DNA from: Clostridiaceae bacterium
GTDB taxonomy: Bacteria; Bacillota; Clostridia; Lachnospirales; Lachnospiraceae
Assembly: GCA_910574345.1 (NCBI GenBank)
Contig: CAJSZV010000023.1
Coordinates: 1 to 64,000, forward strand
Direction of reading: 5' to 3'
DNA length: 64,000 nt
Of the stretch, positions 27,025-37,178 are shown one piece after another. The notes beneath the pieces were generated by a model. It was not told the DNA's origin, ran no database searches, and saw nothing but the letters and a program-made list of their open reading frames with translations. Within the stretch, counting starts at the first letter, position 1, and each line of letters opens with the position of its first letter. The position numbers were made by a program, and so were the translations under genes.

Positions 27025-28412
27025 ATCGCCTGCACAGGAGTATGAGTCTTTGCCTTTACATACCTGCCTTCATGTTCTCTTAAGATTACCCCTTTTTCGG
27101 CGGCCAGCATCCCACGAAGGTACACCCGTTCCGCCCGGCCCCTTAAGGAAGTTCCTTCTAAGGGGCAGTAATCCGCCGCCGACTGCTGAGACTTTGCTGA
27201 CAGCGTCCATTCTTCTGCCGGGTTCCAGACTACCAGATCTGCATCGCTCCCCGGCGCAATGACGCCTTTCTCCGGATAGAGCCGGTATAATCTGGCGGGG
27301 TTCTCCGCCAGACAGCGGCACATCTGCTCTAAAGTAAGTCTTCCCTTATTCACACCGTAATGATAGATCAGAGCCGGCCGCTCCTCACCCCCCGGCATTC
27401 CGCAGGGAGTTTTGGAGAAGTCGTCTTTTCCCGCATTTTTCTGTTTCACTGTGAAGCTGCAGTGGTCCGTGGCAATGGTCTGAATCTGCCCGTCCGCCAG
27501 AGCTCTCCACAAAATATCCTGGTCCTCTTTGCCCCGCAGAGGCGGAGCGATCATATAACGTCTTGCCTCATTGGCCGGCAGGCTGTACCAGCTGTCGTCC
27601 ATGAGAAGATACTGGGGGCAGGTTTCCACAAACACCTGCTGTCCCCTTTCCCGCGCCTTTCTGATCTCCTCATACCCTTCCCCGGAACTTAAATGTACGA
27701 TAATAACCGGCGTATCTACACAGGCGGCGATCTTCAATATGCGGCTGACTGCCTCCGCCTCCGCAAGAGCGGGGCGGGTCCATGGGTAATCCGCCACATT
27801 CTGTCTGCTTCCTTTCTCCCGAAGAAGCATATCCAGGCGGGCGTCAATGATTCCCTTATTCTCGCAGTGGACTCCCGGAATTCCGCCCAGTTCTTTCAGC
27901 CTTGAAAATATTTCATAGATAGCTTTGTCGTCTACCACCATGGCGTCATAAGTGGTATAAAGCTTAAAGGAACCCACACCGCCTGCCACCGCTTCTTTCA
28001 GCTCCTTGTCTGCCTGTTCATTCCAGTCAGACAATGCCAGATGAAATCCATAGTCGCAGCTGGCCTTTCCATCCGCCTTCCCATGCCAGCGGGCCAGAGC
28101 ATAGGGAAGGCTTTCTCCTCTGTTCTGCGTGGCGAAATCCACAATACACGTGGTCCCGCCTGCAAGTTCCGCCTTGGTCCCGGTATCAAAGCCGTCGGCG
28201 GTCGCAGTGCCCGATACTTCCAGGTCCATGTGGGTGTGGGCATCAATAAATCCCGGAAACAGATATCTGCCGGTTACGTCAACGGTTTCTGCATCTTCCG
28301 CTTTCAGATTCCTTCCCACTGCCGTAATCTTCTCACCTTCTGCCAGAACATCCGCCTTTTGACATCCTGTTCCGGAAACTACTGTACCTCCTCGGAATAA
28401 TTGTTTTCTCAT
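27021..28412 (-). CDS. hyuA: Dihydropyrimidinase/hydantoinase-like amidohydrolase
   Basis: 463 residues from the ATG at 28412, with GGAGG seven bases upstream. Cyclic amidohydrolase motifs are DAHTHMDLEV, GSFKLYTTYD with the carbamylated Lys, GVHCEN, VHLSSGEGY and ATDHCSF. In this cluster it is thought to open a purine-derived ring rather than dihydropyrimidine. It starts 17 bases after ygfK and ends on a stop codon shared in reverse with the regulator gene. Also called hydA in E. coli-like clusters. Confidence 0.9.
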   Translation of the reverse strand: MRKQLFRGGTVVSGTGCQKADVLAEGEKITAVGRNLKAEDAETVDVTGRYLFPGFIDAHTHMDLEVSGTATADGFDTGTKAELAGGTTCIVDFATQNRGESLPYALARWHGKADGKASCDYGFHLALSDWNEQADKELKEAVAGGVGSFKLYTTYDAMVVDDKAIYEIFSRLKELGGIPGVHCENKGIIDARLDMLLREKGSRQNVADYPWTRPALAEAEAVSRILKIAACVDTPVIIVHLSSGEGYEEIRKARERGQQVFVETCPQYLLMDDSWYSLPANEARRYMIAPPLRGKEDQDILWRALADGQIQTIATDHCSFTVKQKNAGKDDFSKTPCGMPGGEERPALIYHYGVNKGRLTLEQMCRCLAENPARLYRLYPEKGVIAPGSDADLVVWNPAEEWTLSAKSQQSAADYCPLEGTSLRGRAERVYLRGMLAAEKGVILREHEGRYVKAKTHTPVQAI

Positions 28413-28429
28413 GATAATTCCTCCAAAGA

Positions 28430-31417
28430 TCAAAGGTCCAACAGATACCCGCAATCCCTGCATACGGTTTCCATAAGTTTCTCAAGGCCCTCTTCCATGG
28501 GGCTCTTTTCTCCCTTAGTCCAGGTGAATTCTTCTCCCAGATATCTGACTCTGCACACCACCTTTTCTCTGTCCAGTACCGCAAACCCCTGGTTTTTGCT
28601 GTCCGCCATATGCTCCCCATTGGCAAACAGGGTGAATTTATCCAGATAGGGCGCACTGGCATAGGGACAGAAACTTTTGCAGTTCCCGCATTCATTGCAC
28701 ATGTAATCCACATGAATGATCTGAGGCTGACTAAGCCCCGGCACATGAACGGCGATATTGGCCCGGTTGGGGCACACATCCGCACAGTTCTCACAGATGG
28801 AGGAACAGCCCAGACACCGGTCCGCCTCCTTTGTACTTCCCGGTTCCGCCAGGATTCCTTTTCTCTCATAGATATCCTGAGGATCTACGGGCCGGCTCAT
28901 ATCCTGGGACACGGGTCCTCCTATAATGGCCTCCGCTGCTTTCATGGCATCCGCCATTCCCTTCACCACAAGGGAGGGGCCGTACAAACCATCGCCTACT
29001 ACATAGACATGTTCTACGTTGGTCTCCAGCGTACTGCTCACCAGAGCCCGGCCTTTCTCGTCTACATGAATGCCGTTGGCCTCATAATAATCGGTGGGAA
29101 CTTTCTCTCCCACGGCGGCGATTACGGAATCTGCGGCTACCCTTTCTGTCTGCCCTGTAGATTCCACTCCGACTCTTCCTGATGCATCGACAGCGCCCAG
29201 CTTCATCTTGCTGCAGACAAGAGTCTTTCCTTCCATTCTCACCGGAGACAGAAGTTCCCTGAATTCGACTCCGTCTTCTATGGCAAGTTTAAGTTCCTGT
29301 TCGTCGGCAGGCATATACCGCTTGGTACGGCGATAGACAAGATACACATGCTCCACACCTTTGCACCGCTTGGCCGCTCTCGCCGTGTCCATGGCTGTAT
29401 TCCCGCCGCCGATTACCGCCACGTTCCTGCCAAGTTCCACATTGCCCCCGGTCTTGTTAAAGTCCTCCAGAAATTCCAGAGCATTGTATGTCTGTGTTCC
29501 TTCCAGTTCAAGGCGTCCCCGTTTATAGGCGCCTACGGCCAGAATCACATTGCCGTATGTTTTCTTTAATTCCTCTACGGACGGAGCCTCCTCACCGCAC
29601 CGGATCCTTACGCCAAGGTGCTGCAGCAGCGCTGCGTCTTTTGCAATGACCTTATCATCAATCCTAAAATCAGGAATCACGGCGCTGACGATGCCGCCCA
29701 GTTTTTCCCGCTTTTCGTAAAGAGTTACTTCTGCTCCCGCCTTTGCCAGATAGTAGGCAGCCGCCATACCGGAGGGACCGCCTCCTACCACTGCAGCCTT
29801 TTTCCCATTGGAAGCTGCAGGCTTCAAAGTCTTCACTGCCTTGTCATAGGCCTCCTTGGCACACATAAGCTTCGTACGGCGGATCTGAACCGGCGTCTCA
29901 TAGAAATTGCGGGTGCAGTGGCTTTGGCAGCCGTGGGCACAGATGGTTCCTGTAATAAAAGGCAGGGCATTTTTATTTAAAATCACCTGGAGAGCTTCCT
30001 CGTAACGTCCCTCCCCCGCCAGCTTCATATATGTAGTAATCTCCTGATGAATGGGGCAGGCATCCTCACAGGGAGCGGTAAAACAGTTTATGAGAGGCAC
30101 CCTTTTGTTTGTCTTTCTGGATACGGGAAGTTTTGCCGGTTTTACATGGTGCTCATCTGTTCTTGCTTCCCTGGCCGCCTTTTCCAAAGCCTTCACATCC
30201 ACACCGTCAAAAGCCCTGACTCCCATGGCATCCAGACATTCTGCCACCTGCTTCAGTCTCTGATACCCTCCCGGTTTTAAGATGGATGTAGCTATAGTTA
30301 CCGGCCATACGCCGGAGCCTGCGATCTTACAGATATTGAAGGCATCGGCGCCGCCGGAATAGGCGATTCGAAGCCTGCCGTCAAAATCCCCGGACAACTT
30401 TGCCGCCAGGGCTATGGACAGGGGATACAGGGACTTTCCTGACATATACATCTCTTCGCTTGGCAGTTCCCCGGCCTTTACATCCACAGGGAAGGTATTG
30501 GTGATCTTTACTCCGAATTCCAGTTTCATCTCCTCCACCAGTTTCATCAGGCGCTTAAACATGGGGACTGCATCCTTATATTGAAGATCATCATCAAAAT
30601 GAAATCTCCCGAATGCAACATAGTCATATCCCATGTGGTCCATGGTCTCTCTGGCAAACTCATATCCCAGAAGAGTAGGATTGCATTTAATGAAGGTATG
30701 GATCTTCTTTTCCGTCAGAAGGTAACGGGCAATGCTTTCGATCTCCTGAGGCGGACACCCATGAAGGGTGGATATGGTGGCGGAACTGCACACGACCTCA
30801 GATATATTCTCAATATCCTCTTTTGTCATACGCTTAAATTCCCCTGCGCGGGCCAGCAGTTCCTGCCTGCATTCCTGAAACACGGGAGTACATCCTGCAT
30901 GCCTCATGTTCTCAATAAAGGTATCGATCTTCTCGGATTTTATCCCTTTCAAATCATATCCCACGCTCATATTGAACTGGAATCCGTCCATGGCTCCAAG
31001 TCCGTATTCTTTTGCCATAAAGGACAGCAAAAACCATGCTTTGATATATTCATCCTGAGCCTGGGGCACATACAGTTCCGTGGACCACTCGCAGTTGTAG
31101 CATTCATCATCTGCCTTGATACACGGTTTGTTCACACAGGCGGACAGCTCCGCCCCGTCCATGATCTGTACGGTCTTCAGCTCAAAGAAACGGCTTCCCG
31201 CATAATAAGAGGCCGCAATATTCTGAGCCAGCTGACTGTTGGGGCCGGCTGCGGGGCCTATGGGGGTCTCAAGCTTCCCTCCGAATATGGTCTGGCTTTT
31301 TTCGGGTGAGGCCACATAAGCCTTTCGCACCCCAAACACGGAGCCTTTCTCATCGTGCTCTGTCCGAACCCAGTTTAAAAGCTGCTTAAAACTCATACAA
31401 GTCATTACATCACTCAT
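28430..31417 (-). CDS. ygfK: YgfK family iron-sulfur flavoprotein, putative selenate-reductase-type subunit
   Basis: About 995 residues. The N-terminal half resembles dihydroorotate dehydrogenase-type sequence. The middle is GltD-like: cysteine cluster FTAPCEDACPIHQE, FAD fold VVGGGPSGMAAAYY and NAD fold AVIGGGNTAMDTA. The C-terminus has ferredoxin clusters CLGCSSICENCADVCP and CNECGNCKSFCP. It could move electrons between NAD(P)H, flavin and XdhD, replacing the missing FAD domain; that is inference. Start is uncertain between ATGs at 31429 and 31417. Confidence 0.9.
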   Translation of the reverse strand: MSDVMTCMSFKQLLNWVRTEHDEKGSVFGVRKAYVASPEKSQTIFGGKLETPIGPAAGPNSQLAQNIAASYYAGSRFFELKTVQIMDGAELSACVNKPCIKADDECYNCEWSTELYVPQAQDEYIKAWFLLSFMAKEYGLGAMDGFQFNMSVGYDLKGIKSEKIDTFIENMRHAGCTPVFQECRQELLARAGEFKRMTKEDIENISEVVCSSATISTLHGCPPQEIESIARYLLTEKKIHTFIKCNPTLLGYEFARETMDHMGYDYVAFGRFHFDDDLQYKDAVPMFKRLMKLVEEMKLEFGVKITNTFPVDVKAGELPSEEMYMSGKSLYPLSIALAAKLSGDFDGRLRIAYSGGADAFNICKIAGSGVWPVTIATSILKPGGYQRLKQVAECLDAMGVRAFDGVDVKALEKAAREARTDEHHVKPAKLPVSRKTNKRVPLINCFTAPCEDACPIHQEITTYMKLAGEGRYEEALQVILNKNALPFITGTICAHGCQSHCTRNFYETPVQIRRTKLMCAKEAYDKAVKTLKPAASNGKKAAVVGGGPSGMAAAYYLAKAGAEVTLYEKREKLGGIVSAVIPDFRIDDKVIAKDAALLQHLGVRIRCGEEAPSVEELKKTYGNVILAVGAYKRGRLELEGTQTYNALEFLEDFNKTGGNVELGRNVAVIGGGNTAMDTARAAKRCKGVEHVYLVYRRTKRYMPADEQELKLAIEDGVEFRELLSPVRMEGKTLVCSKMKLGAVDASGRVGVESTGQTERVAADSVIAAVGEKVPTDYYEANGIHVDEKGRALVSSTLETNVEHVYVVGDGLYGPSLVVKGMADAMKAAEAIIGGPVSQDMSRPVDPQDIYERKGILAEPGSTKEADRCLGCSSICENCADVCPNRANIAVHVPGLSQPQIIHVDYMCNECGNCKSFCPYASAPYLDKFTLFANGEHMADSKNQGFAVLDREKVVCRVRYLGEEFTWTKGEKSPMEEGLEKLMETVCRDCGYLLDL

Positions 31418-31434
31418 TTGCCTTCCCATCCTTC

Positions 31435-32766
31435 CTATCCGTTAATGCTTTTCCAAAGTTTTGCAGACGATTCCCTGCACTTTGCCATAACCCTTTCTGT
31501 ATCCGCAGTTTTTACTTCCCGGTCTTTCATGAGGACTTTTCCGTTTCCTATGGTGGCAACCACGTCTCTTCCTGTCATTCCAAACAAGATATGACTGTTA
31601 ATATTATTTTCATCCAGATGAGTCGGCGGGTCATAATCCACTACAATCACATCTGCTGCCGCCCCTTCTTTCAAGATCCCAAGGGGTGCTTTAAAATACC
31701 GGTTGGCAATCTTTCTGTTGTTTTCAAACAACATCTTCGGCACTTCTGACCATGCCGCATTGGCATCGCACAGGTGGTGCTTATGCAGTACATTGGCCAC
31801 CTTGTAGGATTCTGTCATGTCATGGGTGTATCCGTCTGTGCCAAGTCCTGTAAGGATACCTCTGCGCACCAGTTCCATGGTGGGCGGGCAGCCGCAGGCA
31901 TTGCCCATGTTGGACTCAGGATTATGCACTACCATAGTGTCCGTATCCCTGATCAGATCCATCTCATGGCTGTTAATGTAGATACAGTGCCCCAAAAGAG
32001 TCTTCTCTCCTAAAATATCCCAGTCCATAAGGCGGTCAACAATTCTTTTCCCGTACTTTTTCAGGCAGTCATGAAGATCCTCTATGCCTTCCGCCACATG
32101 AATGTGATACCCCGCCTCTTTGGGCTTGTTGGCCGCCGCCATCTCCATGGTGGCATCGGATATGGTAAACTGAGCGTGCATGCCCATCATTCCGGCAATC
32201 ATATCCGAATCATCTCCCAGTGCATAGCGGATAAATTCCGCATTCTCCATGACGGAGGCTTTGGCCTTCTCCTCCCCGTCCCTGTCAGAGACTTCATAGC
32301 ACAGGCATGCCCTCACTCCCAGTTCTTTCGCCGCAGCCGCAATGGTAAACAGACTGCCTCCGATCTGCCCGAAACTGGCGTGATGGTCAAAAATCGTAGT
32401 GACCCCGCTGCGGATACAGGAAATCATGGTCTCCATGGCACTGTACTTAATCTGTTCCATGGTAAGATGCCGGTCAATGGTCCACCACTGGCCGTCCAGA
32501 ATATCCAAAAATCCTTTGGGATTATACCCTTTGATGTTAAGGCCTCTGGCCATGGCGCTGTAAATATGTTCATGGGTATTAATAAATGCAGGCATAATCA
32601 CACCGCCTCCGGCATCTATGTATTCTGCATCTCTGTATGTTTCCCGAATCTCCGATGTAGTTCCCACCCGGATAATTCTGGTTTTGTCAATTGCCACGGC
32701 TCCGTTTTCCACAAAGGGAAATCCTTCATCTCTCGTAATCAATCTGCCGTTTCCTACTACTAACAT
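31435..32766 (-). CDS. ssnA: SsnA-type aminohydrolase
   Basis: 443 residues of the guanine-deaminase/chlorohydrolase amidohydrolase family. Metal ligands are NTHEHIYSA near 60, HIHVAEG, GHCIYIN and GTDGYTHD. SsnA is a fixed member of anaerobic purine clusters, where deamination or hydrolysis of a purine intermediate is proposed. It lies one base downstream of the permease gene and five bases upstream of the longer ygfK start. Confidence 0.9.
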   Translation of the reverse strand: MLVVGNGRLITRDEGFPFVENGAVAIDKTRIIRVGTTSEIRETYRDAEYIDAGGGVIMPAFINTHEHIYSAMARGLNIKGYNPKGFLDILDGQWWTIDRHLTMEQIKYSAMETMISCIRSGVTTIFDHHASFGQIGGSLFTIAAAAKELGVRACLCYEVSDRDGEEKAKASVMENAEFIRYALGDDSDMIAGMMGMHAQFTISDATMEMAAANKPKEAGYHIHVAEGIEDLHDCLKKYGKRIVDRLMDWDILGEKTLLGHCIYINSHEMDLIRDTDTMVVHNPESNMGNACGCPPTMELVRRGILTGLGTDGYTHDMTESYKVANVLHKHHLCDANAAWSEVPKMLFENNRKIANRYFKAPLGILKEGAAADVIVVDYDPPTHLDENNINSHILFGMTGRDVVATIGNGKVLMKDREVKTADTERVMAKCRESSAKLWKSING

Positions 32767-32767
32767 C

Positions 32768-34105
32768 TTATTCCCCCTCTTTCTTTTCTCTTGGAAGTAC
32801 CAGGTTCAAAATAATCGCTGTAATGGTGGCAAGCACCACCGGAGATTTTCCAAAAATCGTGGTGACCCACGCCGGAAAACTTGCCAGCGCCGCATTGGCC
32901 TGGGTGACTCCCATGCCAAGGGCAATGGACAGGCCTACAATCGTAGTATTCCGGTAATTCATCGGTGCGGCTGTAATTAATTTCACGCCGGTCATGGCAA
33001 TGGATGCAAACACGGACACCGTAGCTCCCCCAAGGACGCAGTTGGGAATAGTAAGGAGAACGGAGGAAAACTTAGGAATCAGTCCTGCTACCAGAAGGAT
33101 TCCCGCCGCCAGCCCAAAGACTTTCTTTGCAACTACTTTGGTGGAAGAAACGATTCCCACATTCTGGCTGAAAGTGGCCGTGGGAAGTCCTCCGAAGAGA
33201 GCGCTTACAATGTTGCAGCACCCGTAAGCCACGATTCCTCCGTTTAGCTCCTCATCCGTAGGCATTCTGTCCAACCCTCCTGTGGTGGTTGCCGTAAAAT
33301 CCCCGATGGCCTGAATGGAATTAATGGCAAATAAAATACCGATGGCAACGCAGGAAGACGGTTCAAAAACGATTCCAAAATGAAGGGGCTTTGGAAGCTG
33401 GAAGAAGGATGCCCCTGCCACAGCGGAGAAATCCACCATCCCCAGAGCCAGGGATACCAGATACCCTGCCCCGATTCCGATTAATATGGAGGACAGTTTC
33501 CAGATTCCCTTCCCGTAATGATTGAGGGCGGTGACGATAATCAATGTAATGACTGCCACCATCCAGTTCTGCCAGGAGCCATACTGAGGATTTCCCACTC
33601 CTCCGGCCATATAATTGATGGCCGTGGGATACAGGGAAAGACCGATGGCAAACACCACGGTGCCTGTAATCAAAGGCGGAAAGAACTTTCGTATCTGCTT
33701 AATAAAAATCCCCACTAAAATGGCTATGATTCCGCCTGCGATCTGGGCTCCCAGTATGGTGCCGACTCCGAACTCACCGGCGATGGCCTGCATGGTGGGC
33801 ACATAGGCAAAGCTGATTCCCATAATCACCGGAAGGCCGGAACCGATTCTCAGCTTTCCCCTTTTTAAAGGGTACAGCTGTATCAGGGTAGTAATGGCTG
33901 ACAGCACCAAAGCCGCCTGTATGAGAATTACCGAATCCTTGTCGGAAAGCCCTCCTACTCCTGCCACAATAATTGCCGGAGTTACACATCCCACGATCAT
34001 AGCCACCACATGCTGCAGTGCCAGAGGGAACGCCTGACCCAATGACGGCTTTCCGTACAGGTCAAACAGTAAGGCTGATGTATGTTCTTTTGCTCCTTTA
34101 CTCAT
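32768..34105 (-). CDS. NCS2 family purine permease (xanthine/uric acid type)
   Basis: 445 residues with about 12-14 membrane segments. The NCS2 signatures are INSIQAIGDFTATT and GGLPTATFSQNVGIV, with the QN pair and following Thr/Ser of substrate-binding helices. Homologues import xanthine, urate or uracil; context favours a purine. First gene of the ssnA-ygfK-hyuA arm. Its 5' leader is about 145 bases long and may hold a control element. Confidence 0.92.
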   Translation of the reverse strand: MSKGAKEHTSALLFDLYGKPSLGQAFPLALQHVVAMIVGCVTPAIIVAGVGGLSDKDSVILIQAALVLSAITTLIQLYPLKRGKLRIGSGLPVIMGISFAYVPTMQAIAGEFGVGTILGAQIAGGIIAILVGIFIKQIRKFFPPLITGTVVFAIGLSLYPTAINYMAGGVGNPQYGSWQNWMVAVITLIIVTALNHYGKGIWKLSSILIGIGAGYLVSLALGMVDFSAVAGASFFQLPKPLHFGIVFEPSSCVAIGILFAINSIQAIGDFTATTTGGLDRMPTDEELNGGIVAYGCCNIVSALFGGLPTATFSQNVGIVSSTKVVAKKVFGLAAGILLVAGLIPKFSSVLLTIPNCVLGGATVSVFASIAMTGVKLITAAPMNYRNTTIVGLSIALGMGVTQANAALASFPAWVTTIFGKSPVVLATITAIILNLVLPREKKEGE

Positions 34106-34423
34106 TTTAATATGTTTCCTCTTTCCTTTCTGAGACCGTCTTTTATGGCACTTCGGACATTGTCTCGATTTCGTTATTCAGTTACATATTGATACATAAG
34201 TTAGGGAGACATTTCACTGCTTTGGGAATATTACACAAATCCTTTTCCCGTTGCTTCTATATTATCATGACTTTTATCATATTGCAAGCTAATTTAATAA
34301 TTTTTTATTGTAATAAAAATTTTTTATTTTCTTGTTGATTTTTCAAAAATCCTTGCTATAATGAAATCAGGGAGACAACAAAATAACCAAATTTATACGC
34401 ACAACAAAAAGGAGGTTCGTAAC
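34106..34423. promoter_or_regulatory. Divergent control region of the purine cluster
   Basis: A leftward promoter on the minus strand has TTGCAA (34282-34287), 17 bases, TAATAT (34259-34264). A rightward promoter has TTGATT (34335-34340), 16 bases, TATAAT (34357-34362). The leftward leader contains GAGAC...GTCTC that can fold. It does not match the purine riboswitch consensus that I can recall. No gene is seen in this stretch. Confidence 0.6.
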
Positions 34424-35668
34424 ATGTGTAACGCACCTGAGGCCGCCATCAAGTGGACTCTCAACAATATTCCGAAAAGTGAGGACAGACAGCTTCAATA
34501 TATGTCCCTTGAGGAAATGAAAAAAGCCAGCGATTTTCACAAAAGTTTTCCTCAGTATGATGTAACGCCGCTGACCCGTCTGTCTGATCTGGCAGAATAC
34601 TTAGGACTGAAACGTCTCTATGTAAAAGATGAATCTTACCGCTTCGGTCTCAATGCTTTTAAGGTACTGGGCGGCTCCTACGCCATTGCAAGACAGATTG
34701 CAAAGGAACTGGGCCGGGATGTAAGCCATGTTCCCTACTCAGTCCTTACTTCCAAAGAACTGAGAGATCAGTTCGGCCAGGCCACCTTCTTCACCGCCAC
34801 GGATGGCAATCACGGACGGGGCGTAGCCTGGGCAGCCAACAAGCTTGGACAGAAGTGTGTGGTGAGAATGCCCAAGGGGACCACCCAGACCCGCCTTCAG
34901 AATATTGCAAAGGAACATGCCACAGTTACCATCGAGAATATGAACTATGACGACTGTGTCCGCCTGGCGGCAAAAGAGGCGGCTGAGACTAACCGGGGCA
35001 TTATGGTACAGGACACGGCATGGGAAGGCTATGAGGAGATCCCCACCTGGATTATGCAGGGCTACGGAACTCTTGCCATGGAAGCCGATAAGCAGCTGTC
35101 TGCTGACGGAAGCCGTCCCACTCATATCTTCATCCAGGCCGGCGTAGGTTCTCTTGCCGGTGCGGTAATCGGTTATTTTGCTAATCGTTTTAAGGAAAAT
35201 CCTCCTGTTATGGTGGTTGTGGAAGCCGGTGCTGCCGACTGTCTCTACCGCTCCGCCATGCAGGCTGACGGAAGCCGTGTCAATGTCACCGGCGACATGC
35301 TCACCATCATGGCCGGCCTGGCCTGCGGGGAAGCCAATACGGTTTCCTGGGATATCTTAAGGAATCACGCAGATGCCTTTGTGTCCTGTCCTGACTGGGT
35401 AAGCGCCAACGGAACCCGTATCTACGGCGCTCCTATAGGAGCGGATAAGCGGGTGATCTCCGGCGAGTCCGGATCCGTTACTCTGGGGCTGGTTCACGCA
35501 CTTATGACCAATCCGGAGTATAAGGACTTAAAGGAGGCTCTGAAGCTGGATGGCAATTCTCAGGTGCTTTTAGTGTCCTCTGAGGGTGACACGGACCCGG
35601 ATCGGTATCGGGAGATTGCCTGGGAAGGATTGTGCGGAACCGGGAAGAAGCCCTTTGGGGATTTATAA
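34424..35668 (+). CDS. dpaL: Diaminopropionate ammonia-lyase
   Basis: 414 residues (ygeX). A PLP enzyme that splits 2,3-diaminopropionate into pyruvate and ammonia. The Schiff-base Lys is in FGLNAFKVLGG. DGNHGRGVAW and the phosphate loop GVGSLAGAVIG are present. GGAGG precedes the ATG at 34424. It opens the rightward arm, and in the proposed pathway diaminopropionate arises from opened purine rings. Confidence 0.95.
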   Translation: MCNAPEAAIKWTLNNIPKSEDRQLQYMSLEEMKKASDFHKSFPQYDVTPLTRLSDLAEYLGLKRLYVKDESYRFGLNAFKVLGGSYAIARQIAKELGRDVSHVPYSVLTSKELRDQFGQATFFTATDGNHGRGVAWAANKLGQKCVVRMPKGTTQTRLQNIAKEHATVTIENMNYDDCVRLAAKEAAETNRGIMVQDTAWEGYEEIPTWIMQGYGTLAMEADKQLSADGSRPTHIFIQAGVGSLAGAVIGYFANRFKENPPVMVVVEAGAADCLYRSAMQADGSRVNVTGDMLTIMAGLACGEANTVSWDILRNHADAFVSCPDWVSANGTRIYGAPIGADKRVISGESGSVTLGLVHALMTNPEYKDLKEALKLDGNSQVLLVSSEGDTDPDRYREIAWEGLCGTGKKPFGDL

Positions 35669-35747
35669 AAGGGCATTACGAGAAGTCTGGGCTATGAGTA
35701 GTTTCTGGCAGGAAATTAAGTATTATAAATAAAGGAGATTAGGAATT

Positions 35748-37061
35748 ATGTTGGATTTTGAGAAAATTAAAGAGACGGCTCAGGGATATGGGGCGGATAT
35801 GAATGCTTTTTTGAGAGCCATTGTGAGGAATCCGGGGGAGAGCTGTGATGAGAAGGCTCATATTGAGACCATCGCCGCAGAGATGAGGAACGTGGGATTT
35901 GATGAGGTGCAGATCGATCCTCAAGGTAATGTGATCGGATATATGGGAAGCGGGGACCGGATTATCGCTTATGATGCCCATATTGATACGGTAGGTATCG
36001 GCAATATAGAAAACTGGGATTTTGACCCTTATGAGGGCTATGAGAATGAGACCGAGATCGGCGGACGGGGTGTGTCTGACCAGTGCGGCGGTATCGTATC
36101 TTCCGTGTACGGAGCTAAGATCATGAAGGATCTGAATCTGATCCCGGAGGGATGCAGGATTATGGTTGTTGGCAGTGTTCAGGAGGAGGACTGTGACGGT
36201 CTCTGCTGGCAGTACATTATTAACGAGGATAAGGTGAGGCCGGAGTTCGTGGTGTCCACAGAGCCTACAGACGGCGGCATCTACCGGGGACAGAGAGGGC
36301 GCATGGAGATCCGTGTGGATGTAAGAGGCGTGTCCTGCCATGGCTCTGCACCGGAGCGGGGCGACAACGCTATCTACAAAATGGCGGATATTCTTCAGGA
36401 TATCCGGGCTCTCAATGAGAATGACGCCGAAGAGGGTACAGAGATTAAGGGACTGGTGAAAATGCTGGATCCCAAGTACAACAAGGACTGGGAAGAGGCC
36501 CGTTTCCTTGGCCGGGGCACGGTTACTACCTCCCAGATCTTCTATACCTCCCCCAGCCGCTGTGCAGTCGCCGACTCCTGCTCCGTGTCCTTAGACCGCC
36601 GCATGACCTTCGGCGAGACCTGGGAGAGCTGTTTAGATGAGATTCGCGCTCTTCCCAGCGTGAAAAAGTATGGGGACGACGTGAAGGTGTCCATGTACAA
36701 TTATGACCGCCCCTCCTATACGGGATGTGTCTATGAGATCGAATGCTATTTCCCCACATGGGCTATTCCTAAGGATCATAAGGTGACAAAGGCTCTGGAG
36801 GACGCTTACACCGGTCTTTATGGGGACAAACGAATCGGCGCTGCCGAGACCCTGGCTATGCGTCAGGCCCGTCCATTGACGGACAAATGGACCTTCTCCA
36901 CCAACGGCGTGTCCATTATGGGAAGAAACGGCATTCCCTGTATCGGCTTCGGCCCCGGTGCAGAGGCACAGGCCCACGCTCCCAACGAGAAGACCTGGAA
37001 ACAGGATCTGATTACCTGCGCCGCCGTGTACGCTGCACTTCCGTCTAAGTATTTCGGGTAA
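35748..37061 (+). CDS. ygeY: YgeY family M20-type hydrolase
   Basis: 437 residues. The M20 metal ligands are in [23 protein letters not shown] and QEEDCDG, and [16 protein letters not shown] matches the YgeY subgroup linked to selenium-dependent purine metabolism. It probably removes a carbamoyl or acyl group from a diaminopropionate derivative. It follows dpaL by 79 bases. Confidence 0.93.
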   Translation: MLDFEKIKETAQGYGADMNAFLRAIVRNPGESCDEKAHIETIAAEMRNVGFDEVQIDPQGNVIGYMGSGDRIIAYDAHIDTVGIGNIENWDFDPYEGYENETEIGGRGVSDQCGGIVSSVYGAKIMKDLNLIPEGCRIMVVGSVQEEDCDGLCWQYIINEDKVRPEFVVSTEPTDGGIYRGQRGRMEIRVDVRGVSCHGSAPERGDNAIYKMADILQDIRALNENDAEEGTEIKGLVKMLDPKYNKDWEEARFLGRGTVTTSQIFYTSPSRCAVADSCSVSLDRRMTFGETWESCLDEIRALPSVKKYGDDVKVSMYNYDRPSYTGCVYEIECYFPTWAIPKDHKVTKALEDAYTGLYGDKRIGAAETLAMRQARPLTDKWTFSTNGVSIMGRNGIPCIGFGPGAEAQAHAPNEKTWKQDLITCAAVYAALPSKYFG

Positions 37062-37178
37062 AAGCCCTGAGCAGTTCTGCCGCTCCATAAAAAGTCAGCA
37101 CCTCCGCGGGAATAAAAAATTCAACAAGACAAACAGCCGGCACGCCGGATATAAATAATAGAAAGGATCAGGAAAATT

